The notes beneath the pieces were generated by a model. The model was not told the DNA's origin. It saw only the letters and a program-made list of their open reading frames with translations, and made no database searches. This document shows positions 8,630-16,295 of a stretch of DNA of 47,773 nucleotides, in pieces. Source of the stretch: Candidatus Accumulibacter phosphatis. Its GTDB lineage: Bacteria; Pseudomonadota; Gammaproteobacteria; Burkholderiales; Rhodocyclaceae. A program made the position numbers and the translations under genes. The stretch covers positions 1 through 47,773 of the forward strand of contig NZ_SPMY01000030.1 of NCBI RefSeq assembly GCF_012939955.1, given 5' to 3'. The number at the start of each line of letters is the position of its first letter. The first letter of the stretch is position 1.

Positions 8630-9138
8630 TCTTGCGGCATCGCTCCTGCGGGAAAACCAGCCTATCAAGCGGCAACGGCTACGCGGCCCTGTCGGGCTTG
8701 CTGAAAGCCCCGTCAGGCATGGTGAATGGAGAATAGTGAACGGAGAACACGGCTCCACACCAGCCCCCAGGTCATTGCGAGGAGGCGCAGCCGACGTGGC
8801 AATCCAGTTCCATGCCCTCACTATTTCCCGCCGCATTGACATAGTGGCAACGCGAAAAGCCAAACCGCCGGATTGCCACGTCGGCTGCGCCTCCTGGCAA
8901 TGACGGGGGGGCGGGAGAGGGTTGCCAAAAGTGTCATCAAGAAGGCAAAACTACAGTAGCGGCGCGATTACGCTTCTTGCCCCGGCAGGCTTTGGTCTCG
9001 CGCGAATGACAGGGCCTAACGGTCGTGACATGTCGCGATACGCCAGATCATGAAAGTGATGACCGTCTTCCCTCTTTCCCAGCCCTTCTCCCGCAAGGGG
9101 CGAAGGGAGATTGGTGAGTCGCGCAGGCAACTTTCATA
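8630..9138. other. Gene-free stretch carrying two repeat elements
   Basis: This 509-base gap contains a 134-base palindromic element (8771-8904) and one copy of the dispersed hairpin repeat (9017-9142). The remaining sequence shows no credible gene. Confidence 0.6.
8771..8904. repeat. REP-like element with 35-bp inverted arms
   Basis: The left arm (8771-8805) begins GTCATTGCGAGGAGGCGCAG. The right arm (8870-8904) is its reverse complement with one mismatch in 35 bases. The spacer is 64 bases. Each arm also has small internal symmetry (ATTGC/GCAAT ends and GGCGCAGCC in the centre). This looks like a non-coding REP/MITE-type repeat; similar ATTGCGAGG-containing intergenic repeats are widespread in bacteria. 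No transposase is present. Confidence 0.75.
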
Positions 9139-9142
9139 TCAA
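9017..9142 (+). repeat. Dispersed hairpin repeat, copy B
   Basis: Begins TAACGGTCGTGACATGTCGC, continues through GATCATGAAAGTGATGACCGT (an imperfect long hairpin with the start), then the CCCTTCTCCCGC hairpin and the GTGAGTCGC block, and ends ACTTTCATATCAAC. It is diverged from copies A, C and D at scattered positions. Its end supplies the stop codon of the DUF2789 gene. Confidence 0.8.
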
Positions 9143-9369
9143 CGCAGCCTGCCATTCAGTTCATCGATCACCCCTGCCCAATCGGCATCCTCGATGATCT
9201 CCTCCTTCAGAAAGCTTCGCTGCGAATCCGTCCAGAATGAGGCACGGTAAAGAGCAATCTCATTCCCCAAGGGGCGGTGGCGGCTGATGAATTCTTCGAT
9301 GGCAGCTGGATCGGCGGGAAGCCCGAGCTGTGCGAAGAGATTGCTCATGGTGTGCAGGTTAGCGTCCAT
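9139..9369 (-). CDS. DUF2789 family protein, 76 residues
   Basis: A 76-residue protein starting MDANLHTMSNLFAQLGLPAD, with a strong AGGAGG ribosome binding site upstream of the ATG at 9369. The body (AAIEEFISRHRPLGN, then LYRASFWTDSQRSFLKEEI, then EDADWAGVIDELNGRLR) fits DUF2789, a short helical proteobacterial family of unknown function. The gene is bracketed by inverted copies of the dispersed hairpin repeat, and its stop codon lies within copy B. Longer in-frame starts up to 9780 run through copy C and were rejected. Confidence 0.85.
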   Translation of the reverse strand: MDANLHTMSNLFAQLGLPADPAAIEEFISRHRPLGNEIALYRASFWTDSQRSFLKEEIIEDADWAGVIDELNGRLR

Positions 9370-9837
9370 CCGATACCTCCTGTTAGTGTGAAAGTCGCGC
9401 AAGCGACTCACGAAATTCCCTTCTCGCCTCGCGGGAGAAGGGTCGGGGAAGAGGGCGAAACGGTCATGACTTTCATGATCCGGGGTATCTCGACATGTCA
9501 TGACCGTTAGTGTGTCGCCAGGGCTGAAAGCCAGCGAACAATGAGACGGGATCGGGACCAAACAGTTCCAATATTGCGCGCCAACCGGGCCGGCGGAAAG
9601 CTGAGCGTTCTGTCGTCGCGGCTGAAGCGGTTCGACTTGCAAGGCGCGTTCCCCTGCGCCCGTTATGCACCGGCGGACGAGCGAGCGATTGCGCAGCTCA
9701 TGGGGATCGGCGTAAACTCGCGTTCCGCCGTTCCCACGGCACCACCAGTACCCGCGCATTCGCCTGAGCTGCCCCTGCACTCGGCTCGCTCCGTCCAGGC
9801 ATGTTCAGCGGTGTCGGTTGCAAGATCAAGGCTCAGC
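9370..9837. other. Intergenic region holding repeat copy C
   Basis: A 468-base gap. Copy C of the dispersed repeat takes up 9382-9509. The other 330 bases lie upstream of the SHOCT gene and contain an in-frame open extension that is Arg/Ala/Pro-rich and looks non-coding. The SHOCT promoter is presumably here, but no clear site was identified. Confidence 0.5.
9382..9509 (-). repeat. Dispersed hairpin repeat, copy C (inverted)
   Basis: In reverse complement this reads TAACGGTCATGACATGTCGA, then GATCATGAAAGTCATGACCGT, then the CCCTTCTCCCGCGAGG hairpin, and ends GACTTTCACACTAAC. It is the inverted partner of copy B; the two enclose the DUF2789 gene. Three stem-loops are predicted: an ACGGTCATGAC/GTCATGACCGT stem, the CCTTCTC/GAGAAGG stem and the AGTCGC/GCGACT stem. 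Confidence 0.82.
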
Positions 9838-10761
9838 ATGCGACAACTTTCCCCCAGCGGCCAGCAGGCCATCGACAATATTGCCCAGCGCCATGGCTTC
9901 AGCGCCAACGCCGTGCACAGCATGCTCGAGTCGGTGATCAACGGCAACGGCAGCATGGCGCAATTCTCTCATCCCGAATTCTCCGGCTCCGGTCAATGGA
10001 TGCGTGGCGGCATGATCATGGTCTCGGACATGTTCGACAACTATCTCAAAGGGCGCATTGGCGGGCTGTGCGACGAACTGTCGAACCTGGTCGCCAGCCA
10101 GCCGGACCTGATTCGCAGTGGCAGCTTCCAGTCGCAAAGCCAGGGCAACCAGGGCGGCTACAACGCGGGGCAAGCACAGTGCAATTTCGGCGGCGGGCAG
10201 CAACAGCAGAGCGGCGCGGGGCCAATTGGAGCGGTCAGCCTGTTCGTACCGCCCGCGCCCGGCAGCTCTGGCGAATGGTGGCCGGGCGAGCTGCGCAGCC
10301 CGAGCAGCACGGGTGCGCAGAACGGTGTTCGCTATGCCTACTTCGCGCAGGCGCGGCGCCTGGCCATCGATGTCGGCGGCACGGTCACCGTCTATGACAC
10401 GCTCGACCACCAGATCGGCGGCTTCTCGCAGCAGCAATCGGTCGGTGGCACGCTGAGCTTCAGCAGCCAGTATGGGCTGATCGACGTCGCGAGCCTGCCG
10501 GTAGTCTTGCCGACCGAACAGCCGCCGGGATCGCCTTCCGCGCCGATACCATCGCTACCATCGATACCAACGACACCATTGACGCCACCGGCAGCGCCCG
10601 TTCATCAGGAGAGCAAGGCGTCGCAGGCAGCCATGCCAGCAATGGGTAAGGAACAGGATATCTTCGCGGTAATCGAGAAGCTTGCCGACCTCCGGGCCAA
10701 GGGGATCCTCAGCGACGAAGAGTTCTCGGCCAAGAAAACAGAATTGCTGAGCCGACTATGA
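9838..10761 (+). CDS. SHOCT domain protein, 307 residues
   Basis: The start MRQLSPSGQQAIDNIAQRHG was chosen because conserved-looking sequence begins there. Residues ~1-90 form a helical domain (MLESVINGNGSMAQF, then GSGQWMRGGMIMVSDMF). A Gln/Gly-rich linker follows (~105-135), then a beta-rich middle domain with FVPPAPGSSGEWWPGEL and GVRYAYFAQARRLAIDVGG. A Pro/Thr-rich linker leads to a C-terminal SHOCT module (about the last 33 residues, IFAVIEKLADLRAKGILSDE then EFSAKKTELL). SHOCT is a short helical oligomerisation motif. The N-terminal domain recurs in environmental SHOCT proteins of unknown function. No signal peptide is visible. Confidence 0.78.
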   Translation: MRQLSPSGQQAIDNIAQRHGFSANAVHSMLESVINGNGSMAQFSHPEFSGSGQWMRGGMIMVSDMFDNYLKGRIGGLCDELSNLVASQPDLIRSGSFQSQSQGNQGGYNAGQAQCNFGGGQQQQSGAGPIGAVSLFVPPAPGSSGEWWPGELRSPSSTGAQNGVRYAYFAQARRLAIDVGGTVTVYDTLDHQIGGFSQQQSVGGTLSFSSQYGLIDVASLPVVLPTEQPPGSPSAPIPSLPSIPTTPLTPPAAPVHQESKASQAAMPAMGKEQDIFAVIEKLADLRAKGILSDEEFSAKKTELLSRL

Positions 10762-11056
10762 TCCCGCTCGTGCGCCCGGCGCTACTGGAGCCGCTGCGCG
10801 ACAAGGCGGCTGAGCAGGCTTCATTCTTGACTGCAGCCCCTTGACGGCAGAGCCGCCTCAAGAGGGGAGCGGTTGCTTGGAATCAGCAGGCGGGCTGGCG
10901 TGTGCCGCGCGAGAAGATTCGAACGCCCCCTTGACCAGGCTCGGCGAGTGGGCAAGCCCGTGGCTGCCGCCCATTGCCCGCCGGTCATCTCTGTAGAGCG
11001 GCTGGCTTCTATTCCGCCTGTACGTCCGAATGAACGTGGTCGCACAATTCCGGCTC
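10762..11056. other. Intergenic region at the edge of a decay zone
   Basis: A 295-base stretch after the SHOCT gene. An imperfect inverted repeat (CCCCTTGA...CGGC with GCCGCCTCAAGAGGGG, about 10839-10871) may act as a weak terminator. No gene was recognised. Confidence 0.3.
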
Positions 11057-11739
11057 CTACTGCCCCGTTTGCGTCTGCTCGTCGACCATCTGATCCTGGA
11101 CCATCTGCTCGTCGACACGCGGGTAAAGCGCTGCCGCCTGCGGCGAACTGCTGGTGCTGTCAGGCATCACGACATGGTGTAGCGGCGCGTCCGCCACCTC
11201 GTGCTGACCCGGCACAGCTGCACAGGCCACGCGACGATTACTGCGCGACCACAGCGGCGGCTCTGGCAATACGGCCAGCGGCAGCGAGGCCAGCGCCAAC
11301 AGCATACTGCCGCGCCCGATCAACCAGACCCGGCCGTACCGATCCGACAGTCTGCCAGGGGGCCACTTGACCAGCATGCCACCCGAAATGCGCCTTTACA
11401 TGACAAGCCACCAGTTCCGTGAACAGCTTTATACGCTTCTCGTACAGCGGCGCCGTGTGGCGAGCGGCGGGGTACAAATTGCGGGTCAGGGCAACCGGCT
11501 CCAAGCACAGCGAAAAGCATAAAGCCACCAACATCAGCAGCTCGATACCAAGCATCCGGGGATGCGACCAGCACCAGGCGCCCCAAAACCAGGCCAAGAT
11601 AAGAAGCCGCCATGTACCCGGAAAACGCCTGGCCAGGCTGATCGACACTGGACTCCTCGTTGAGCCAGCTTTCGATCACCATGTACTGGCACATCATGCA
11701 CGTGACGACGAGCGTGCGCAGCGGCAACCACACCGGCAA
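11057..11739 (-). pseudogene. Decayed MFS transporter remnant (YcaD-like)
   Basis: Pieces of one transporter are spread over all three minus-strand frames. From the 5' side: VIESWLNE then GYMAASYLGLVLGRLVL; in a second frame, ELLMLVALCFSLCLEPVALT; in a third, MLVKWPPGRLSDRYGRVWLI then LLALASLPLAVLP. The order matches transmembrane segments 3-8 of YcaD-type major facilitator proteins. The central loop motif GRLSDRYGR is the usual GxLaDrxGRr signature. The remnant is about 680 bases against roughly 1,200 for an intact gene, so it has deletions as well as frameshifts. Confidence 0.7.
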
Positions 11740-11785
11740 CCAAGCCTTGATGTACCGAAAATTGCCAATCCGATCCGCCTGGACA

Positions 11786-11812
11786 GTTCATCCCCGCGCC
11801 TGCGGGGAGCGC
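11786..11812. repeat. Solitary hairpin resembling a type I-E CRISPR repeat
   Basis: Starts GTTCATCCCCGCGCCTGCGG and ends GGAGCGC, with a CCCCGC/GCGGGG stem (11792-11807). Reverse-complemented it resembles type I-E repeats, which run xxGTTCCCCGC...GCGGGGATGAACC. No second copy follows at the expected 61-base spacing, and no cas gene is in the window. It could be a relic of a lost array or a chance GC hairpin. Confidence 0.35.
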
Positions 11813-11828
11813 CTCATTGACGTAGCTG

Positions 11829-12153
11829 TAGGCCACCGGCCGCCTGCTCGAAAACGCCGATGAAAGCCTGCTGGCGATGCGACCAGGCCATGTACGAGTT
11901 CTTCTACTCCTCCGGCCTGCGCCTGGCACGACGCGGCCTGGCGCAAGCCCTGCCGGCACGGGTCCACCCGCACATGCTGCGCCACTCCTTTGCCTCGCAT
12001 GTCCTGCAATCGGCGGGGGACTTACGCGCGGTCCAGGAAATGCTCGATCACGCCAGCATCGCCTCGACGCAGGTCTACACGCACCTCGACTTCCAGCACC
12101 TGGCCGCGGCCTACGACAAGGCGCATCCGCGCGCGAAGCGGAAGACGGATTAG
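11829..12153 (+). pseudogene. xerC: xerC remnant (tyrosine recombinase) with internal deletion
   Basis: The 5' part reads [12 protein letters not shown] and then, after a small shift near 11880, [16 protein letters not shown]. This matches the XerC core start including the first catalytic Arg (SSGLR). The reading then jumps directly to [20 protein letters not shown], losing the segment with the catalytic Lys hairpin. The C-terminus is intact: [10 protein letters not shown] (His-x2-Arg), EMLDHASI (second His), TQVYTHLDF (nucleophile Tyr) and [11 protein letters not shown], the usual XerC tail. The N-terminal SAM-like domain is absent. It can hardly act as a recombinase. The intact xerC is presumably elsewhere. 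Confidence 0.8.
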
Positions 12154-12383
12154 TGCCGACCGTCCGAAAGCGACCTTAGCGAAGCAATACTGAGCGGGGA
12201 GTCGGCGGGAGGCCGCGCCTTTGCCGCGAAAGGAGGTGCCGCAGATACATCGCCCTGCTCAGTGGAGCAATGCTGCTCTTGCCCGACGAACAAGGCTCCC
12301 TGTTTTTTTCTGTCCGTCCACTTCCCGCTAACGCCACCGCTTACAATCCATCCGGGTTGAGTACCAATGTTTCCGGAGGCGGT

Positions 12384-13560
12384 ATGGCAACATCAGGCTT
12401 CAGACACATTCCCTGCGGAGCGCCGGTCAACGCGAGCGAGGGGCTCGCAATCGAAAAAAGTCAAGAGCAAGCTACAAGGCCTCCAAGGCCCTTGGGTGCT
12501 GCTCTCCAATATCAGCCATTCCAGCCATGCCATGCGCCTTTCCGACGAGATCGATCAGGTCGTCATCGGCCCTCAGGGGGTGTTCGTGGTTGAGGTCAAG
12601 CATTGGGACTCGGCTTGGCTCAGGCAGAACCCTCATGTCGCCGAGGGCGAAGCCGATCGCATCAACGACAAGGCCAAGCGTGTCGCCGGGAAACTGAAAA
12701 CCGCCTTCGATCCCGGCTTCGTCGCTCCTCGCTTCTTGCTCACACGCGGCGGAAAAGGCATGCAGGCAGGACAGCGCATCAATGTGCGTGGCGTTCAGGT
12801 ATTTGGGCTCAGCGAGTTGCATGATCTGGTCAATGCCGATGGGGCCTCGCAATTGGCTCCCGAGAACATCGAACGTGCCGCCTTGCTCCTGGAACCGGCA
12901 GCGCGGGTCGCGCTGACCGGCGACCTGCGCAGCTTCGCCGGGCTGATCAATCTGGAGCGCTTACCAACGCCAGATGCCCCATTCCACCGCACCTATCGCG
13001 GCCAGCATCCCACCCGGCGCGACAAGGTGATCCTGCATCTCTATGACCTTTCCGCCACTGACGAAAAAGACGCAGAGAACCGCGCCCGGCGTGAGTATGA
13101 AGTCCTGCAGCAGTGGCAGAAGTCGCCCTACCTGCCCAGTTTGCTTGATTCGTTTCAGGAGGCCGAACGTTTTCCTGGCGAGTTGTATTGGTTTTCTCTG
13201 ATTGATCCCGCCGCCCCCACACTTGCCCATCGCGCGGAGGATCCGGATTGGAGTCTCAATGACCGATTGCGCTACGCGCGCGAAGCGCTCTTGGCTCTGG
13301 GCAAATTTCATCAGCCTGACGACCAAGGGCTGCAGCGTATCCTTCATCGCCACATCACTCCGCGCACCTGCGGGTCCGTCACAACGGCTGCCCTCTGTTT
13401 ACGGATTTCAGCCTGGCCCGCCTTGATCAGGCGCGGACCATTTCGGTGGCCCGCATGGACTTCGGCGAGGACACTCGGTTTGTTGCTCCGGAAGTCCGTC
13501 AAGGCGGGTTGGGTGCTGCGGACGCCCGCTCAGACGTGTTTGCCTTGTGTGCCAGCCTGA
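12384..13560 (+). CDS. Defence kinase gene, 5' part: NERD domain plus pseudokinase (frameshifted)
   Basis: The gene starts at ATG 12384 behind GGAGG, reading MATSGFRHIPCGAPVNASEG. At the A6 run 12454-12459 one extra A moves the frame; the correct continuation is IEKVKSKLQGLQGPWVLLSN. Residues ~15-130 form a NERD (nuclease-related) domain with EIDQVVIGPQGVFVVEVKHW, which holds the D...E-x-K residues of PD-(D/E)XK folds. Residues ~200-390 form a first kinase fold (ILHRHITPR, FTDFSLARL, FVAPEVR). The catalytic Asp of HRD is His, so it is probably a pseudokinase. One A is missing near 13366: restoring it gives RNLRVRHNG and joins the next entry. The two entries are one gene of about 1,300 codons. 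NERD-kinase fusions occur in BREX PglW and, from memory, MAD6-type proteins. Confidence 0.8.
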
Positions 13561-16295
13561 TGACGCTGTTCCCGCCGGACGAGCCCCGTGCCCGGGATAC
13601 GCGTGAATTCCTTGAGCAAGGCTGTGCTCTGAATCCCGAGGGACGCGAGTCACTTGCCGAACTGGCGTCTGTGCTGGAACGAAATACCGCGCCACTTGCC
13701 AAGCCAAAGCCCGAACTTCCAGCGCCAGAATACTGGGACGAAGACACGGTAGTGCCTTTCCAGCGCGCCCAGTTCAAGATCATCAGTCGTCTTGGGCGTG
13801 GCGGCATCGGCCAGACCTTCAAAGTCATCGAGGTGGATGCACAGTCCGATGAAGTCTATGGAAGCTACGTCGCAAAACTGATCCATCACCAGAGCGATGC
13901 CGAACTCGCCTTGCGCGCCTATCGAAAAGCGCGCGCTTATACCGTTCACCCGCACCTTTCCGCCATCCACGAAATCGCCCCCGAGTGGCAGCCAAACCGC
14001 TTCGTCGCCTTGATGAAATGGGTGGAAGGCATGCCGTTGTCAGATCTTGCCGGCGTACTCGCCTTGCATGCTGAAGAGTTGGGCGAAACCAGTCTGCAAG
14101 ACTTGCTGCTACGTTGGTTGCGCGATCTAAGCAACGCCCTTTGGGCACTGCATCAGGTTGGTCTGGTGCATGGCGACGTCAGCCCGCGTAACATCATCGT
14201 CCAGGGTGGGGAAGTGGTGCTCACTGATTACGACACGGTCACTGAAAGCGGCAGCCAGGTACGCAGCCGAAATCCCTTGTACGCCAGCCATGGCGTCGAA
14301 AGCACGGCTTCGATTCAGCCAGGCGATGATCTTTTCGCCTTGGCCGCCAGTTTCTTCCATGTGCTGTTCGACAAGACTCCCTTTGACTTCGCTGGGCAGC
14401 GCATCAAGAACCGCGGTCTGAATTGGGAAGACGTGGAAATCACCGGGGTCGAGCAAGCAATGGAGTTCATGAGGCGCGCGACCACGCCCATCGAGGGCGA
14501 ACGATTCGAAGACGCCCGCGCGGCACTCTCGTTTCTCGCGGGAGCGACTACCCGGGAAGTCGGCGACCTGCCGGTCACGCCGACGTTCTCCGCCAACACG
14601 GCACCGAGGCTGGCCGAACTGCTCTCGGCCTACCCCGGCTCGCGCCATGGGAACAGCGAAACGCGCGGCCTCGACTCCGTCTTCGCTGCTAGCACCTACG
14701 TGGAAACACGTCTGGATGAGGTTCTGCGGCAGGAGATCGAAGACGATCGGGTCAAACTCGCGATCCTTTTTGGCAATGCCGGCGACGGCAAAACGGCGTT
14801 CCTGCAACATCTGCTGGCGGCCTTGGGTATGCCGGATGTCCACTCTTCGCAGCGCGTGCAGGAACGGCGTCTGCTTGATGGGCGCATGTTGAAAGTCAAT
14901 CTCGACGGCTCAGCTGCGTGGCGGGGTCAGTCGGCCAACGCGCTGCTCGACCAATTTTTCCAGCCCTGTCATGAGCTGGGTTTCGATGGCGCCGCACGCC
15001 ATCCGCGGATTCTCGCGATCAACAGTGGCAAGCTGCTCGAATGGCTGGATACCCAGGAGGATACGCCGCTGAGCGAACAACTCTCCGCGGCCCTGTTCAA
15101 GAACGAAGAGGACGATCACGCGGTGATCGATCCGCGCATTCGCCTGATTGACCTCAACCAGCGTTCCCTGGTGGGAGGAATTGCCGATGGCGCGCTGCGC
15201 GTTGAGTTCCTCAATGCCCTGCTGGACCGCTTTCTTGGCGTTAGCCAGGATCCGGATCCCTGGGCGCGCTGCGCCAGCTGCACCGCCCAACACCGTTGCA
15301 CCGCCAGGTATTCGGTGCGGACATTGCGCGACCTGGGTACCGGCCCACGCCTGCGGGCCCGAATGGCGGATGTACTGCAAGCCGCTCATCTGCGCGGCGA
15401 AGTCCATATTACGGCGCGCGAACTGCGGGCGGCGCTGGCCTTCATCTTCTTTGGCGTGCATGACTGCAGCGAACTCCATGCCGAACCGGAATTGACGCCA
15501 CCCCGCTATTGGGATCGCGCGTTTGCCGCCGACGCGCCGCAACGGCAAGGCGAGCTGCTCTCGGAACTCGCCCGTTTCGACCCGGCGCTGGACAGCAATC
15601 CCTTACTCGACCGGCACCTGCTCAGGGAGACCCCGCATGGCCCGGACGACATCGCCGCCGCGCTGGCCTCTGCCCGTCGCCGCGCGTGGTTCGAGTGGGA
15701 TCATGCTTGCTACGCGGCATTGCAGCTTCCCATCGATGCCCTGCCTTTGTTCGGTGGCCAGCATCTGGATCGTTTCCGCCGTGTGCCGCTGATGAACGAG
15801 GACGAGCGCGCTGACCTCTGCCGTGAACTGTGTCTGGGCATCGCCCGGCTGGAGGACCTGCCCGAGGCCGCGTTCTCTCGCGAGGCTGGCCTGCCGCTGC
15901 GCATCCAGCCGCGAACCCCCACTGAAAGTGCCTTCTGGGTGGTCAAGCCCTGGGAGCGCTTCCGTCTGGAAGCGCGCCTGCCTCCTACCGCTGAAGGCCT
16001 GGAAAGCCTGCATACCCATCTGCTGCTGATCTATGGCTACGCGGCGGGTGGCGAAGAGCGCTTGCCAATAGGCCTGGAACTTTTCCACCTGCTGCTGGCG
16101 CTGAAAGATGGCGCTCAGCTATCCGGAGCCGGGCAGGAGGGCGTGTTCGCCCACCTTGAAATCTTCACTCAGCGCCTGGCGCAGGAAGACGCGCGCGAAT
16201 TGCACGGCTGGCACCCCGGCGATGAAGCCGGCATGTTCCGGGTTCGCGTGGAGGCGCGGGATGGGAGGCAGATACTGGTGAGAGAAGCCGCGTGA
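13446..16295 (+). CDS. Defence kinase gene, 3' part: Ser/Thr kinase plus P-loop ATPase
   Basis: This continues the NERD/pseudokinase reading frame, giving ~1,300 residues in the restored numbering. It first finishes the pseudokinase (FVAPEVRQGGLGAADARSDV). A second, apparently active kinase follows: glycine loop LGRGGIGQTF (~468), Lys in YVAKLIHH, catalytic loop HGDVSPRNI (~594) and metal-binding DYD (~614). The last ~500 residues carry an ATPase with Walker A GNAGDGKTAF (~796), ILAINSGKLLEWLD, and a Zn-type cluster CASCTAQHRC. That part looks like DptF of the Dpt restriction module. The gene overlaps the next by GTGA, so they are co-translated. Expected role: signalling and ATP-dependent effector control in phage defence. 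Function is inferred from architecture. Confidence 0.8.
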   Translation: MARMDFGEDTRFVAPEVRQGGLGAADARSDVFALCASLMTLFPPDEPRARDTREFLEQGCALNPEGRESLAELASVLERNTAPLAKPKPELPAPEYWDEDTVVPFQRAQFKIISRLGRGGIGQTFKVIEVDAQSDEVYGSYVAKLIHHQSDAELALRAYRKARAYTVHPHLSAIHEIAPEWQPNRFVALMKWVEGMPLSDLAGVLALHAEELGETSLQDLLLRWLRDLSNALWALHQVGLVHGDVSPRNIIVQGGEVVLTDYDTVTESGSQVRSRNPLYASHGVESTASIQPGDDLFALAASFFHVLFDKTPFDFAGQRIKNRGLNWEDVEITGVEQAMEFMRRATTPIEGERFEDARAALSFLAGATTREVGDLPVTPTFSANTAPRLAELLSAYPGSRHGNSETRGLDSVFAASTYVETRLDEVLRQEIEDDRVKLAILFGNAGDGKTAFLQHLLAALGMPDVHSSQRVQERRLLDGRMLKVNLDGSAAWRGQSANALLDQFFQPCHELGFDGAARHPRILAINSGKLLEWLDTQEDTPLSEQLSAALFKNEEDDHAVIDPRIRLIDLNQRSLVGGIADGALRVEFLNALLDRFLGVSQDPDPWARCASCTAQHRCTARYSVRTLRDLGTGPRLRARMADVLQAAHLRGEVHITARELRAALAFIFFGVHDCSELHAEPELTPPRYWDRAFAADAPQRQGELLSELARFDPALDSNPLLDRHLLRETPHGPDDIAAALASARRRAWFEWDHACYAALQLPIDALPLFGGQHLDRFRRVPLMNEDERADLCRELCLGIARLEDLPEAAFSREAGLPLRIQPRTPTESAFWVVKPWERFRLEARLPPTAEGLESLHTHLLLIYGYAAGGEERLPIGLELFHLLLALKDGAQLSGAGQEGVFAHLEIFTQRLAQEDARELHGWHPGDEAGMFRVRVEARDGRQILVREAA

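Noticed and set aside
8630-8863. Longer N-terminus of the GhrA-like dehydrogenase
   Set aside because: The extra 78 codons read through the palindromic repeat. Family proteins start near the ATG at 8629.
11786-11860. CRISPR array
   Set aside because: Only one repeat-like unit is present and no cas gene is in the window. It is reported as a solitary repeat only.
11860-12153. Phage or integrative-element integrase
   Set aside because: The C-terminal sequence ([18 protein letters not shown]) is that of chromosomal XerC, not of a phage integrase, and no attachment site or other mobile gene is near.
12270-12593. Separate small gene before the kinase gene
   Set aside because: Its second half is the true N-terminus of the NERD protein (MATSGFRHIPCGAPVNASEG) read before the indel at 12454-12459. 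The rest is upstream non-coding sequence.
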